The notes: generated by a model from the letters alone, not told the origin. DNA of 64,000 bases from JAGDZR01 sp049115695 (GCA_049115695.1 JAGDZR010000007.1:248001-312000); one strand, 5' to 3'. Positions 36,350 through 45,530 are shown, counted from the stretch's first letter. Numbers and translations: made by a program.

Positions 36350-36400
36350 GAAACGGCTTGCAAAAATATATTTTAATTTGAAAAATCCGACTGTTCTAAG

Positions 36401-37378
36401 CTAAATAGCTTCCCAAAGCACATCTACAAAGTACTTCTTATCATCATAGAACTCTTGAATTGCTTTGAAACCACAATCCTCAGCTAACACCTTTATTTCC
36501 GATTCGTCATATTTCTTGGATACTTCCATGAAAACTGGCTCCCATTCAGCAAAATGAAAAGTTCTATTAAGGCTAGGGATTTGAACTTCCTGCTCCTCTG
36601 TGCTCAATAGATAACTTCGACATTCACCTGTCATTGGATCATAAACAGGTCGATGATCATATTTTTCCAAATCAAAATCAGCACCTAGTTCATTGTTGAT
36701 CCTTTCAAGCAAATTAAGGTTAAATCTATTTGTGACTCCTTCTTCATCATTATAGGCCCTTAAGATTACGTCTGGATCCTTCTTTAGATCAAAACCAATG
36801 AGCATTTTATCTCCTTGCCGCAATCCTGCCCTAACCTTACGTAAGAAGTCAATAGCTTGCCCTTCTACATAGTTCCCAATGTTCGAGCCCAAAAAGAACA
36901 CAACATTACGAAGATCCGATTTCCTGGAAATGTCTGCAAGCATTTGGAAATAATCCCCTGCGAGCGCATCAACACTCAATTGAGGTAACTCATCTGCCAG
37001 CTTTTGTGAAAGCTCATCTAATACGCTTTTCGATATATCGACGGGTGAATAGGTGAACTCACAATTTTGACTTACAAAATATTCAAGGAGTATTTGAGTC
37101 TTGTAACCATCACCCGCGCCCAACTCTAACAATCTAAATGGTCGATTTTTTCCAATTTCATTGAGGATTGAAGCCTTGTGCTTATAAAATATGGACAACT
37201 CCGCTCGTGTGAGGTAGTAATCATCCATGTGCATGATTTCCTGAAATATTTTGTCCCCAACCTCATCATAAAAATACTTCGAAGGTAAATATCTTGGACG
37301 CTCTGATAATCCAATAAATACATCTTTGGCAAACGAAGAGTCTAAACCTTTAAGAGCTTCAATTTTATTTTGATTCAT
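36401..37378 (-). CDS. egtD: L-histidine N-alpha-methyltransferase EgtD
   Basis: A 325-aa SAM-dependent methyltransferase that turns histidine into hercynine, the first step of ergothioneine synthesis. Family blocks: LPSKYFYDEVGDKIFQEI near the start, LLELGAGDGYKTQILLEYF (SAM site), VFFLGSNIGNYV and LIGFDLKKDPDVI. Length is standard. It sits 4 bases behind egtB on the same strand, the usual two-gene ergothioneine operon. EgtA, EgtC and EgtE homologues are not present here, so the sulfur donor route is likely the shortened one known from other lineages. Confidence 0.93.
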   Translation of the reverse strand: MNQNKIEALKGLDSSFAKDVFIGLSERPRYLPSKYFYDEVGDKIFQEIMHMDDYYLTRAELSIFYKHKASILNEIGKNRPFRLLELGAGDGYKTQILLEYFVSQNCEFTYSPVDISKSVLDELSQKLADELPQLSVDALAGDYFQMLADISRKSDLRNVVFFLGSNIGNYVEGQAIDFLRKVRAGLRQGDKMLIGFDLKKDPDVILRAYNDEEGVTNRFNLNLLERINNELGADFDLEKYDHRPVYDPMTGECRSYLLSTEEQEVQIPSLNRTFHFAEWEPVFMEVSKKYDESEIKVLAEDCGFKAIQEFYDDKKYFVDVLWEAI

Positions 37379-37382
37379 AGTT

Positions 37383-38630
37383 TTAACAATGATCGGCTAA
37401 GCGAATTCCGCTAAACATCCAACGGAGGTGCGGATGAAAAAAATTCCTATATGTGGATCGAATATGGTCTCGTGATGTTGCATAAGAACCTCCTCTCAAT
37501 ACCATCTGATTGATCATGAACTTTCCATTGTATTCTCCCAGTGCACTATGCTCTACTTTATAGTATGGATAGGGTCTATATGGACTTGATGTCCATTCCC
37601 AAAGGTTACCCAAAAAATCGACTGACCCTGTTTCGCATGGCTGAAAAGCATTTCGATCTGAGAATAATTCTTGCCCATTCGTCTTGGCATATAGCTTGCA
37701 AGCAACTTCCCACTCAAACTCTGTTGGCAATCGCTTGCCACTCCACCTTGCAAATGCATCGGCTTCATAAAAGGATATATTGGCGACCGGAGCATTCAAT
37801 GCCAATCCTGCAACACCTGTCAAATTATACTCAAAAAACTGATCTCCTTTTTGATGCCAGTAGAGTGGATTTCGTACGCCATGCTCTTCAACCCAATCCC
37901 ATCCTTCAGACAACCAAAGAGAAGCATCGCTATACCCTCCATCCAAAATAAAGGCTCGATATTCCTCATTTGTCACAAGCCTATTAGAAATGACATATTT
38001 CATCAAATAAACTTTATGATGCCCCAATTCATTGTCATAACAAAAACCCTGTCCGGCATGACCAATTTCATAGACCCCTTCCTCAATGTTTAACCATTGC
38101 TGATCAATCAATTTGCCTTCTACGACATTGCCTTCAGCGTACTTTGGCAAAATAGGGTTGTGCCCTAGAATATATTTGATATCATAGTATAACAATTCCT
38201 GATGTTGTTGCTCATGATTGAGTCCCATTTCTAATATGTACAACAACCGATCCGTGAGCTCTCCACTTCCGAGGAGATGCTTCATGGCTTGATCAACATA
38301 TGCTCGATAGTCATATAAGCGAGCAACAGTTGGTCGCGAAAGATTGCCTCGTTTAGCCCTTACCCACCTTTCTCCTGCAGAAACATAATAACTATTGAAC
38401 AGGTAGCTGAATGACGGATCAAATTCCTGATAGCTTTTATCGTACTCCTTCAATAAGAAAGTTTCAAAAAACCATGTTGTATGTGCTAAATGCCACTTTG
38501 GAGGACTGACATCCTCAGTAGGTTGCACTACATAATCTTCTGGGGCCAAATTGGCGCATATGGACTCGGTGTGTGATCGAATACGCGTGAATCGATCGAC
38601 CAATTTATCCACTCCAACATCTAAAAGCAT
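37383..38630 (-). CDS. egtB: Ergothioneine sulfoxide synthase EgtB
   Basis: A 415-aa non-haem iron enzyme. The N-terminal DinB-like half supplies iron ligands: KWHLAHTTWFFE and NHEQQHQELLYYD (HxxxHxE). The C-terminal half is a formylglycine-generating-enzyme (FGE) sulfatase-like fold (CETGSVDFLGNLWEWTSSPY, then VLRGGSYATSRDHIRSTYRNF). EgtB joins hercynine with a thiol donor (gamma-glutamylcysteine or cysteine) using oxygen. It is first in the egtB-egtD operon. Donor preference cannot be read from the sequence. Confidence 0.92.
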   Translation of the reverse strand: MLLDVGVDKLVDRFTRIRSHTESICANLAPEDYVVQPTEDVSPPKWHLAHTTWFFETFLLKEYDKSYQEFDPSFSYLFNSYYVSAGERWVRAKRGNLSRPTVARLYDYRAYVDQAMKHLLGSGELTDRLLYILEMGLNHEQQHQELLYYDIKYILGHNPILPKYAEGNVVEGKLIDQQWLNIEEGVYEIGHAGQGFCYDNELGHHKVYLMKYVISNRLVTNEEYRAFILDGGYSDASLWLSEGWDWVEEHGVRNPLYWHQKGDQFFEYNLTGVAGLALNAPVANISFYEADAFARWSGKRLPTEFEWEVACKLYAKTNGQELFSDRNAFQPCETGSVDFLGNLWEWTSSPYRPYPYYKVEHSALGEYNGKFMINQMVLRGGSYATSRDHIRSTYRNFFHPHLRWMFSGIRLADHC

Positions 38631-38950
38631 AAGATCCTAAGATAAGGGTTATGAGAAATCTCGCCAAGAAAATACATCATCATTAGCAATTAAGTACCTG
38701 TTTCTTCACAACCATTGGCTCCAAAAAAATGCAGATTAAAAAAAAGGCCCCATCTCACAGGGGCCTAACCAACCAAAAAACTCAAAACAACCTAACTTTC
38801 GTTACGAGTTGTATACATGTATAAACTAAAACTGTGCCAAATAGTTCATTTGAACTTAAAATTTATTGAGCCTTTTCTCGATAGTTACCCCAGGATATTT
38901 GACTTCCTGAAAAAGTCTAATACCTGATTATCAGACCGTTTTGGATAAGC
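38631..38950. other. Intergenic region between pflA and egtB
   Basis: 320 bases without a gene. It holds the pflA-side terminator and, at 38812-38823, the 12-bp palindrome TATACATGTATA. The stretch from there to the terminator could be a short leader or small RNA on the minus strand, but nothing proves it. Confidence 0.4.
38737..38766 (-). terminator. Intrinsic terminator downstream of pflA
   Basis: On the minus strand AGGCCCC and GGGGCCT pair around an 8-base loop and are followed by a long T run. It lies about 185 bases beyond the pflA stop, so it ends either the pfl transcript or a separate short RNA. Confidence 0.7.
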
Positions 38951-39709
38951 TTAGTTGATAACAACTTGATCAAAATACTTATCAAAAATATGCTTCGCGT
39001 TTTCAAGTTGCTCAGGTGTATTTTGTGGTGTGGCTTCAAGCGGATAAGACATCCCCATTGATTTCCACTTGTGAGCTCCAAGTGTATGATAGGGTTGTAT
39101 TTCGACATTTTTAATGTGATGATATTGCTCAAAATGACTCCCTAATTCATTCAAGTCATCGGGATCATCCGTCAGTCCAGGAACGAGTACATAACGCAAC
39201 CACATGTCCCTATTATGTTGTTCCAAATAGTTAGCAAAATCTAGCGTATTTTGATGAGATCGACCCGTTATATACTGATGTTTATTGCGATCAATGTGCT
39301 TTATGTCCAGTAAAACGAGATCGACATATTGCAACATTTCTTCGACATACTTATTGAAGACATGGCCATTTGTATCCAAACATATATGCAATCCCTCCTC
39401 TTTGAGTTGTTTCATCATTGGAATGAGCTGCTTGGCCTGAAGACATGGCTCACCCCCGGAAAAGGTCACCCCTCCTCCTGCAGACAAATAAGTCTTCATA
39501 TGTCTTGCCCTTTCAAGTATTTCGTATTGCTCCATAGCGCTCCCTCCGTGGCAGTCCATTGTATCGGGATTAGCACAGTAAAGACAGCTAAAAGGACACC
39601 CCTGTAAAAAAACCACCATTCGAATACCAGGACCATCGTATGTCCCCAAAGACTCAATCGAATGAACATTGAGCGCATGAGTAGTGATGTTTGTTTTTTC
39701 TGAGATCAT
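38951..39709 (-). CDS. pflA: Pyruvate formate-lyase activating enzyme
   Basis: A 252-aa radical-SAM protein starting at the ATG at 39709, which avoids reading through the inverted repeat just upstream. The CxxxCxxC iron-sulfur motif is GCPFSCLYC (cysteines 38, 42, 45), followed by GGGVTFSGGEPCLQ (SAM site). The enzyme abstracts a hydrogen from the active-site glycine of PflB, making the glycyl radical under anaerobic conditions. It lies downstream of pflB on the same strand. Confidence 0.95.
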   Translation of the reverse strand: MISEKTNITTHALNVHSIESLGTYDGPGIRMVVFLQGCPFSCLYCANPDTMDCHGGSAMEQYEILERARHMKTYLSAGGGVTFSGGEPCLQAKQLIPMMKQLKEEGLHICLDTNGHVFNKYVEEMLQYVDLVLLDIKHIDRNKHQYITGRSHQNTLDFANYLEQHNRDMWLRYVLVPGLTDDPDDLNELGSHFEQYHHIKNVEIQPYHTLGAHKWKSMGMSYPLEATPQNTPEQLENAKHIFDKYFDQVVIN

Positions 39710-39726
39710 TTTGAAAAGTTGATTTT

Positions 39727-39763
39727 GATCGGAGTGGGCGGTCAATGACCGCCCACTCCGATC
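39727..39763 (-). promoter_or_regulatory. 18-bp inverted repeat between pflB and pflA
   Basis: GATCGGAGTGGGCGGTCA and its exact complement flank a single central base. No T run follows on the minus strand, so it is not a standard terminator; an mRNA-stabilising or processing hairpin that lowers pflA relative to pflB is the likely role. Confidence 0.6.
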
Positions 39764-39774
39764 ATTTCCAATTA

Positions 39775-42012
39775 TTACATTTTCTCAAAAAAGCTCCTGG
39801 AGATTACTTCCAGTTGCTGATCTCGTGTCAACTTCACAAAATTCACAGCATATCCCGATACTCTTATTGTCAATTGAGGATAGTTTTCCGGATGCTCCAT
39901 AGCGTCTTTCAACATTTCCCTGTTAAGGACGTTGACGTTAAGGTGATGTGCACCACGAGCAAAATAGCCATCGATAATCGCACACAGATTTATGCTCCGT
40001 ATTTCAGGATAACCGCCGAGCGTCTTGGGCACCAAACTCATCGTATTCGAAATCCCATCTTGCGCATCCTTGTAATCTAATTTGGCGACAGAGTTCAGAG
40101 AGGCAATTGCCCCATTTACATCTCTTCCATGCATTGGGTTAGCCCCAGGAGCAAATGCAATTCCTTTGGCTCTGCCATCAGGTGTTGCACCTGTCTTCTT
40201 ACCATAGGCCACATTGGATGTGATGGTGAGTATGGACATGGATGGACTTGCATCCTTGTACGCTGGATATGCAGCCAACTGCTTGTTGAAATGAGCAGTA
40301 ATATCCCTGGCAATCAAATCAACACGGTCATCATCATTGCCATAGCAAGGAAAAGCACCATCAATCCTAAAATCAACTGCTAACCCATCTTCGTTTCTTA
40401 CAGGTACAACTTTCGCATGTTTGATGGCGGAAAGTGAATCCGCAACTATCGATAACCCTGCAATTCCATATGCAACATTAATCTTTGGATTTGTATCTAC
40501 AAATGCCATCTGTGCACGCTCGTAGTAATACTTATCGTGCATAAAGTGGATGACATTCATGGTATCAACATATACCCGGGCAACATCCTTCATGGTCAAC
40601 CTAAAATTACTCATCACCTCGTCAAAGTTCAGGGCTTCATTTTTCAAGGCAGGAACACCATCTACAACCTGCACTCCGGTATTCTCACATTTACCTCCAT
40701 TGATAGCCAGCAGTAAAGTTTTGGCCAGGTTACATCTTGCGCCAAAGAACTGAATATGCTTACCAATCTCTTGATAAGAAACACAACACGCAATGCCATA
40801 ATCATCTGCGCAACGTGTACTTCTCATCAAATCGTCATTTTCGTATTGAATAGATGAGGTATCCACAGAAACTTTCGCACAGAAGCGCTTAAATCCATCG
40901 GGCAATTTGTTCGACCACAAGATCGTCAGGTTAGGCTCTGGGGAAGGACCCAAATTGTAAAGTGTTTGCAAAAACCTAAATGAAGTTTTGGTGACCTTAT
41001 GAACACCATTAGAACTGATACCGCCTATTGCCTCTGTAACCCAGGTTGGATCGCCTGCAAATATTTCGTTGTATGCATTCATTCTCAAATGGCGGACCAT
41101 TCTCAACTTCATCACGAGTTGGTCAATCAATTCCTGCGCCTCAATTTCGGTGATGATACCTGCCTCCAAATCTCTTTCAATAAAAATATCGAGGAAAGAG
41201 GAAACATTCCCCAACGACATAGCAGCACCATCCTGCTCCTTGACAGCAGCCAAATATGCCATATACACCCATTGTACTGCTTCCTGAGCTGTCGACGCTG
41301 GGCGCTTAAGATCCAGGCCATATGTTTGACCCAAATCAATGATTTCGGCTAGTGCTTTGATCTGATCTGTTACTTCTTCTCTCAAGCGGATCATGTCATC
41401 ATCCATCGGACCTGTCAGTCTTTCCAGATCGTCTTTTTTCTGTTCGATCAGAAAGTCAGCTCCATATAATGCGAGACGTCTATAATCCCCAATAATTCGT
41501 CCACGAGCATAATTATCAGGTAGACCGGTCAGAAAACCTAAGGACCTGTACTTTCTCATTTCTGATGTGTAGGCCGCAAACACTCCATCATTATGAGACT
41601 TTACATAATTGAAAATGTCCTTCACTCTTGAATCAAGGGCCAATCCATGTTCATTACATGCAGTCTCTACTACTCTTACTCCTCCATACGGTTTGATGGC
41701 TCGTTTCAATAGTTCGTCCGTTTGCAACCCAACGATTTTTTCATGTGCTCGCGAGATGTACCCGGCAGCATGTGAATTGATTCTGGAAATTATAGAGGCG
41801 TCAATGGACTTAACGCCATCGTTAGACATCTCCTCTTGAACGGCCCCTTTGCATATATCAAATAAATATTCAGTAGCTTCAGTTGGCGGACTCAGGAACG
41901 ATTCATCACCATCATAGGGTGTGATGTTTTTAAGCACAAAATCACGTACGTCAATTTGCTCATTCCATGTCCCCGACACGAATTTTTTCACTTCGTTTAC
42001 TACAGTTGTCAT
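39775..42012 (-). CDS. pflB: Formate C-acetyltransferase (pyruvate formate-lyase)
   Basis: A 745-aa glycyl-radical enzyme starting at the ATG at 42012 (MTTVVNEVKKF). It splits pyruvate and CoA into acetyl-CoA and formate without oxygen. The active-site cysteine pair is in GIACCVSYQ (residues 409-410) and the radical glycine in RVSGYAVNF (Gly720), with Asn where E. coli has Arg after AV. Its length and both motifs indicate true PflB rather than a diol dehydratase. It is followed by pflA and divergent from a formate-type carrier. Confidence 0.96.
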   Translation of the reverse strand: MTTVVNEVKKFVSGTWNEQIDVRDFVLKNITPYDGDESFLSPPTEATEYLFDICKGAVQEEMSNDGVKSIDASIISRINSHAAGYISRAHEKIVGLQTDELLKRAIKPYGGVRVVETACNEHGLALDSRVKDIFNYVKSHNDGVFAAYTSEMRKYRSLGFLTGLPDNYARGRIIGDYRRLALYGADFLIEQKKDDLERLTGPMDDDMIRLREEVTDQIKALAEIIDLGQTYGLDLKRPASTAQEAVQWVYMAYLAAVKEQDGAAMSLGNVSSFLDIFIERDLEAGIITEIEAQELIDQLVMKLRMVRHLRMNAYNEIFAGDPTWVTEAIGGISSNGVHKVTKTSFRFLQTLYNLGPSPEPNLTILWSNKLPDGFKRFCAKVSVDTSSIQYENDDLMRSTRCADDYGIACCVSYQEIGKHIQFFGARCNLAKTLLLAINGGKCENTGVQVVDGVPALKNEALNFDEVMSNFRLTMKDVARVYVDTMNVIHFMHDKYYYERAQMAFVDTNPKINVAYGIAGLSIVADSLSAIKHAKVVPVRNEDGLAVDFRIDGAFPCYGNDDDRVDLIARDITAHFNKQLAAYPAYKDASPSMSILTITSNVAYGKKTGATPDGRAKGIAFAPGANPMHGRDVNGAIASLNSVAKLDYKDAQDGISNTMSLVPKTLGGYPEIRSINLCAIIDGYFARGAHHLNVNVLNREMLKDAMEHPENYPQLTIRVSGYAVNFVKLTRDQQLEVISRSFFEKM

Positions 42013-42090
42013 TGTATTTCCCTTTTTAAATAACGAGCGCAATTTCTTCAACCTTATAAGGCTGATATAGGATCACCATCATCTCTAAAC

Positions 42091-42104
42091 ATGACTGGTG
42101 TCAT
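42091..42104. promoter_or_regulatory. Inverted repeat in the pflB/OFA divergent promoter region
   Basis: ATGAC-TGGT-GTCAT is a perfect 5-4-5 dyad, the geometry of CRP/FNR-family operators (FNR is TTGAT-N4-ATCAA). It lies 79 bases before pflB and 113 before the carrier. Assignment to an anaerobic regulator is inference. Confidence 0.35.
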
Positions 42105-42216
42105 ACCTCAGTCACATGGATTATAAGTGATTTGCGCGGTTGATAAACAGGTGCGGTTTTGTCTCATTGAACTCCCTGAGATTATCACAATCATTATACG
42201 ACCTAATTATTTTGTC

Positions 42217-43491
42217 ATGGGAAAATCAAAAAACAGATGGTTTATTGCAGCTTCTGCAGTGGGCATCCATATGTCAATAGGCGCTGTATATGCGTATAGC
42301 GTCCTTAAAAAACCTTTATTGGCTAGCATGGGCTGGCAATTTGATGATACAGCATGGGCTTTTAGTATTGCCATTCTATTCTTGGGTCTGTCCGCTTCAT
42401 TTCTTGGTAGGAAAGTTGAAAAAATGGGTCCTCGAAAAAGTGGTATGCTGTCTGCTTCATTTTATGGGTTCGGCCTGCTAATTTCCGGGATAGCCATTTG
42501 GTTTGAGAGTCTTTGGACCTTTTATCTGGGTTATGGTGTCATAGGAGGTATAGGTCTGGGTGTAGGATATATTTGCCCTGTTTCAACTTTGGTGAAATGG
42601 TTTCCTGACCGTCGTGGCTTAGCTACTGGTCTTGCCATAATGGGCTTTGGATTTGGGGCATTGTTGGCCAGCAGCATCATCCAGTACCTGATAACTACAG
42701 TGGGAATCGGTTGGATGTTTAGCATTATGGGAATCGCCTATTTCGCAATCATGATGAGTGCTGCACAATACCTTGCGCCTCCTCCTTCCAATTGGGTGCC
42801 AAAAGGGTTTGACATTAGTAAGAATGGGAAAAACAAGCAAATACGAGAAGACTTAACACAGTTAACTTCTATCGAAGCATTGAAAACCGCCAGGTTTTAC
42901 TTCTTATGGATCATGCTTTTCATCAATGTTACCTGCGGTATCGCAGTGATTTCAGTAGCTTCTCCTATGTCGCAGGAAATTGCGGGCCTTACTCCACTGG
43001 CCGCTGCTGCGATGGTTGGCGCAATGGGTCTTTTCAATGGACTAGGTAGAATTGGATGGGCGAGCTTTTCAGATTTCATTGGGAGACCTATGACCTATAC
43101 AGCCTTCTTTGTTATTCAGATCATTGCCTTCTTTCTACTACCGGGTGCAACGAACGCCCTGGCGTTTCAGGCATTGATATTTCTAATACTTACTTGCTAT
43201 GGAGGTGGTTTTGCTTCGGTACCTGCTTACATCGGTGATATATTTGGTACCAAGAACCTCTCTGCTATCCATGGCAACATACTTACGGCCTGGGCCGCAG
43301 CAGGATTGGTAGGGCCACAGTTGGTAGCGTATGTGAGAGAAACTACTGGTAGCTATGCCGGCACATTGCAACTATTTGCAGGCCTGTTTGCTTTAGCCTT
43401 GATCGTGGCAATCGTGATACAAGTCAACATCAACACTATTCGCAAGAAAAAAGAAGCATCATTTGAAAACTCAAAATTAGCAATCGGATGA
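42217..43491 (+). CDS. OFA-family MFS carrier, probable formate/oxalate-type
   Basis: A 424-aa, 12-helix major facilitator protein starting at the ATG at 42217 (MGKSKNRWFI). GIHMSIGAVYAYSVLKKPL in the first helix and GIGLGVGYICPVSTLVKWFPDRRGLATGLAIMGFG are the signatures of the oxalate/formate antiporter family. Divergent placement from pflB-pflA suggests that it exports the formate made by PflB or a related carboxylate. The family also contains carriers of unknown substrate, so formate is an inference from context. A bidirectional terminator follows. Confidence 0.87.
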   Translation: MGKSKNRWFIAASAVGIHMSIGAVYAYSVLKKPLLASMGWQFDDTAWAFSIAILFLGLSASFLGRKVEKMGPRKSGMLSASFYGFGLLISGIAIWFESLWTFYLGYGVIGGIGLGVGYICPVSTLVKWFPDRRGLATGLAIMGFGFGALLASSIIQYLITTVGIGWMFSIMGIAYFAIMMSAAQYLAPPPSNWVPKGFDISKNGKNKQIREDLTQLTSIEALKTARFYFLWIMLFINVTCGIAVISVASPMSQEIAGLTPLAAAAMVGAMGLFNGLGRIGWASFSDFIGRPMTYTAFFVIQIIAFFLLPGATNALAFQALIFLILTCYGGGFASVPAYIGDIFGTKNLSAIHGNILTAWAAAGLVGPQLVAYVRETTGSYAGTLQLFAGLFALALIVAIVIQVNINTIRKKKEASFENSKLAIG

Positions 43492-43517
43492 CAGCAGAGA
43501 CGAACTGTATCATCTAC

Positions 43518-43554
43518 CAACAAAAAAGTCCTCTTAACGAGGACTTTTTTGTTG
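43518..43554 (+). terminator. Bidirectional intrinsic terminator
   Basis: A 16-bp perfect stem (core AAGTCCTC/GAGGACTT, extended by A/T pairs and CAAC/GTTG) with loop TTAAC. T runs are present on both strands, serving the OFA carrier and the convergent LytTR regulator. Confidence 0.85.
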
Positions 43555-43575
43555 AGGTTAATTTTTTTCTTGGGT

Positions 43576-44337
43576 CTATCTATTGAGCCACTTTTTAAAT
43601 GCTCCAGATCGCTCAACACTTACAATTACATCAAGCGCTTTTGGTGGTGCCGGCTCCAGGTCGATCTTCACTCTACTTTTCGAATAAGCCACCATGTTTT
43701 TGATAGCACTGTATGCAATAATGAACTTTCGATTAATGCGATAAAACTTTGATGGATTGAGTGTTGTTTCCAAATCACCCAAATTTGAATTGAGAATATG
43801 CTGTTTGCCTTTGAAATCTACCAGATATGTGTATCTATCTTCGCTGAAGAAGTAAGCTACTTCAGTCTCAGGAATAGAATCAATTCGATCTCCAAGTGTA
43901 ACAATGAATCGCTCTTGAAACTTCTCTTCCTTTGGTCGAAGTGCTTCAATCATACCTCCAAGATCAAAACTCTTCTGATCCGCTTTCCAGTTACGGTACT
44001 TATCAAAAGCTCGTTTTAGCTCATCGCTATCTATAGGCTTGAGTAGATAATCAATACTATTCTCTTTGAAGGCACGAATCGCGTATTCATCAAAGGCAGT
44101 GGTAATGATAATGGGTGTGTTGAGATCCAAATTCCTGAAGATATCAAAACTGAGTCCGTCACCTAATTGAATATCGGACAAAATGAGATCGCACTCATTC
44201 TCTCCTAACCATTCCGTCGCTGTGGCCACACTATCCAGTTTGGCTATCACCGTAGCATCATCAGCTATTTTCAAGAGGGTCTTTTCCAGATCCTCTGCCG
44301 CCATCGGCTCATCTTCGATTATTACAACTTGCAACAT
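43576..44337 (-). CDS. LytTR-family response regulator
   Basis: A 253-aa protein. Residues 1-120 are a receiver domain with acidic pair EDE (8-10), phosphoacceptor Asp55 (LILSD) and conserved Lys in YLLKPID. Residues ~145-250 form a LytTR DNA-binding domain (GDRIDSIPETEVAYFFSED, then LNPSKFYRINRKFIIAYSAI). It binds DNA as the output of the kinase encoded just upstream, 8 bases away. Targets are unknown. Confidence 0.93.
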   Translation of the reverse strand: MLQVVIIEDEPMAAEDLEKTLLKIADDATVIAKLDSVATATEWLGENECDLILSDIQLGDGLSFDIFRNLDLNTPIIITTAFDEYAIRAFKENSIDYLLKPIDSDELKRAFDKYRNWKADQKSFDLGGMIEALRPKEEKFQERFIVTLGDRIDSIPETEVAYFFSEDRYTYLVDFKGKQHILNSNLGDLETTLNPSKFYRINRKFIIAYSAIKNMVAYSKSRVKIDLEPAPPKALDVIVSVERSGAFKKWLNR

Positions 44338-44345
44338 ATCTAAAT

Positions 44346-45335
44346 CTATAATTTTATATCGAGTAATGGAATCTTTGCCCAGTAATATTCTCCATCGGAG
44401 AAAAATTCCGGAAGGGTGAGTGTAAACAAGCTATACCTTTTTATGAGGTTTTGTTGACCCACACCCGTAGATTCCACATTTGGTTTTAATTGAAAATTAT
44501 TCCTAATAATCAACCATCCATCTTCGAGTTTAACTTCAATTTTTAAGGGCTTACTCACTGTAGCCACATTGTGTTTAATTGCATTTTCTACAATTAACTG
44601 TACGGCACCAGATGGTATCGTATATTCTTCAATCTCTTCGGAAACCTCATTATCAAATTGCAACGCATCAGCAAATCTTACTTTTTGCAGATAGAGGTAA
44701 TTCTCCATGAACCTAAACTCCTCCTCTAACGTGGCAAGATGATGATCACGATGATCTAGCAGATAACGATAAATAGCAGACAACTTCCTGATAAATTGCC
44801 GTGCCGGTTCATTGTCATTCACTAAAGCCGACAGGTTATTGAGACAATTGAAAAGAAAGTGCGGGTTCACCTGATTTTGAAGCATCATCAGCTGTGCCGT
44901 AATTTTTTCTTTCTCTTGCTGCTCATTCAGAAGTTGTAATTCCTTGTTTTTTACTCTCAGATTGTAAGTGTCTAATGCACGCTGGATCACAATACTCATT
45001 TCATCATAAGACCAAGGCTTGTTGATAAAGTAGTAAATGTGTCCATGGTTGATCGCATTGATCACCGTTTCCATATCTGAATAGCCCGTCACCAATACCC
45101 TGATTGCATCAGGAACAAGATTAATTGACTGCATCAAAAAAGTAACACCCGACATCTTAGGCATCCTTTGATCCGTCAGGATGATTGGAATGTCCTTTTC
45201 TTCTTTTAAAATACGGAGAGCAACGTCTCCTGATTCTGCAGTGAGTACGTTGTATTCTCTACGAAAAGCAGATTTGAAGTAATTCAAATTACCCACCTCA
45301 TCGTCTACATACAGGATCTTGGTGTCCTTTGACAT
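44346..45335 (-). CDS. Receiver-histidine kinase fusion of the LytS type
   Basis: A 329-aa soluble protein. Residues 1-125 are a receiver domain with Asp11/12, phosphoacceptor Asp55, Thr83 and Lys106 all present. A coiled-coil linker (~128-150) leads to a His_kinase domain with QVNPHFLFN (His159) and a HATPase domain (VENAIKHN, then GVGQQNLIKRY). It has no membrane helix or sensor domain of its own, so its input arrives through the receiver or a partner. It lies between a 62-aa membrane protein (6-base gap) and a LytTR regulator (8-base gap), forming a phosphorelay unit. Confidence 0.92.
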   Translation of the reverse strand: MSKDTKILYVDDEVGNLNYFKSAFRREYNVLTAESGDVALRILKEEKDIPIILTDQRMPKMSGVTFLMQSINLVPDAIRVLVTGYSDMETVINAINHGHIYYFINKPWSYDEMSIVIQRALDTYNLRVKNKELQLLNEQQEKEKITAQLMMLQNQVNPHFLFNCLNNLSALVNDNEPARQFIRKLSAIYRYLLDHRDHHLATLEEEFRFMENYLYLQKVRFADALQFDNEVSEEIEEYTIPSGAVQLIVENAIKHNVATVSKPLKIEVKLEDGWLIIRNNFQLKPNVESTGVGQQNLIKRYSLFTLTLPEFFSDGEYYWAKIPLLDIKL

Positions 45336-45341
45336 ATATCC

Positions 45342-45530
45342 TTAAATTCCCTTATTCAGAATAATATACAATATTACGGCGGCACCTGCAATAAAAATGA
45401 GGTACAGCGTAAAACTAGCCAACACCACCGGACTTTGACCGGTATCATTTTGAATAAGTAGAATAATAATTCCAAGTACTGTAACAGCTATGCCGCTAAA
45501 AAAAGAAAACTTACGTAAAAACTTTGTCAT
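45342..45530 (-). CDS. Small two-helix membrane protein in the LytTR operon
   Basis: A 62-aa protein made almost wholly of two hydrophobic helices (FSGIAVTVLGIIILLI and LASFTLYLIFIAGAAVILYI) joined by a short polar loop (QNDTGQSP), with a basic N-terminus (MTKFLRKF). It is unlike any family I recognise. Its stop is 6 bases before the kinase start, a spacing that implies translation from one mRNA, which is the main reason to accept it as a gene. It may anchor or sense for the soluble kinase; this is inference. Confidence 0.7.
   Translation of the reverse strand: MTKFLRKFSFFSGIAVTVLGIIILLIQNDTGQSPVVLASFTLYLIFIAGAAVILYIILNKGI

Noticed and set aside
38812..38823. 12-bp palindrome TATACATGTATA between pflA and egtB.
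   Set aside because: AT-rich palindromes of this length arise by chance; there is no second copy and no regulator nearby, so it is noted only in the intergenic entry.
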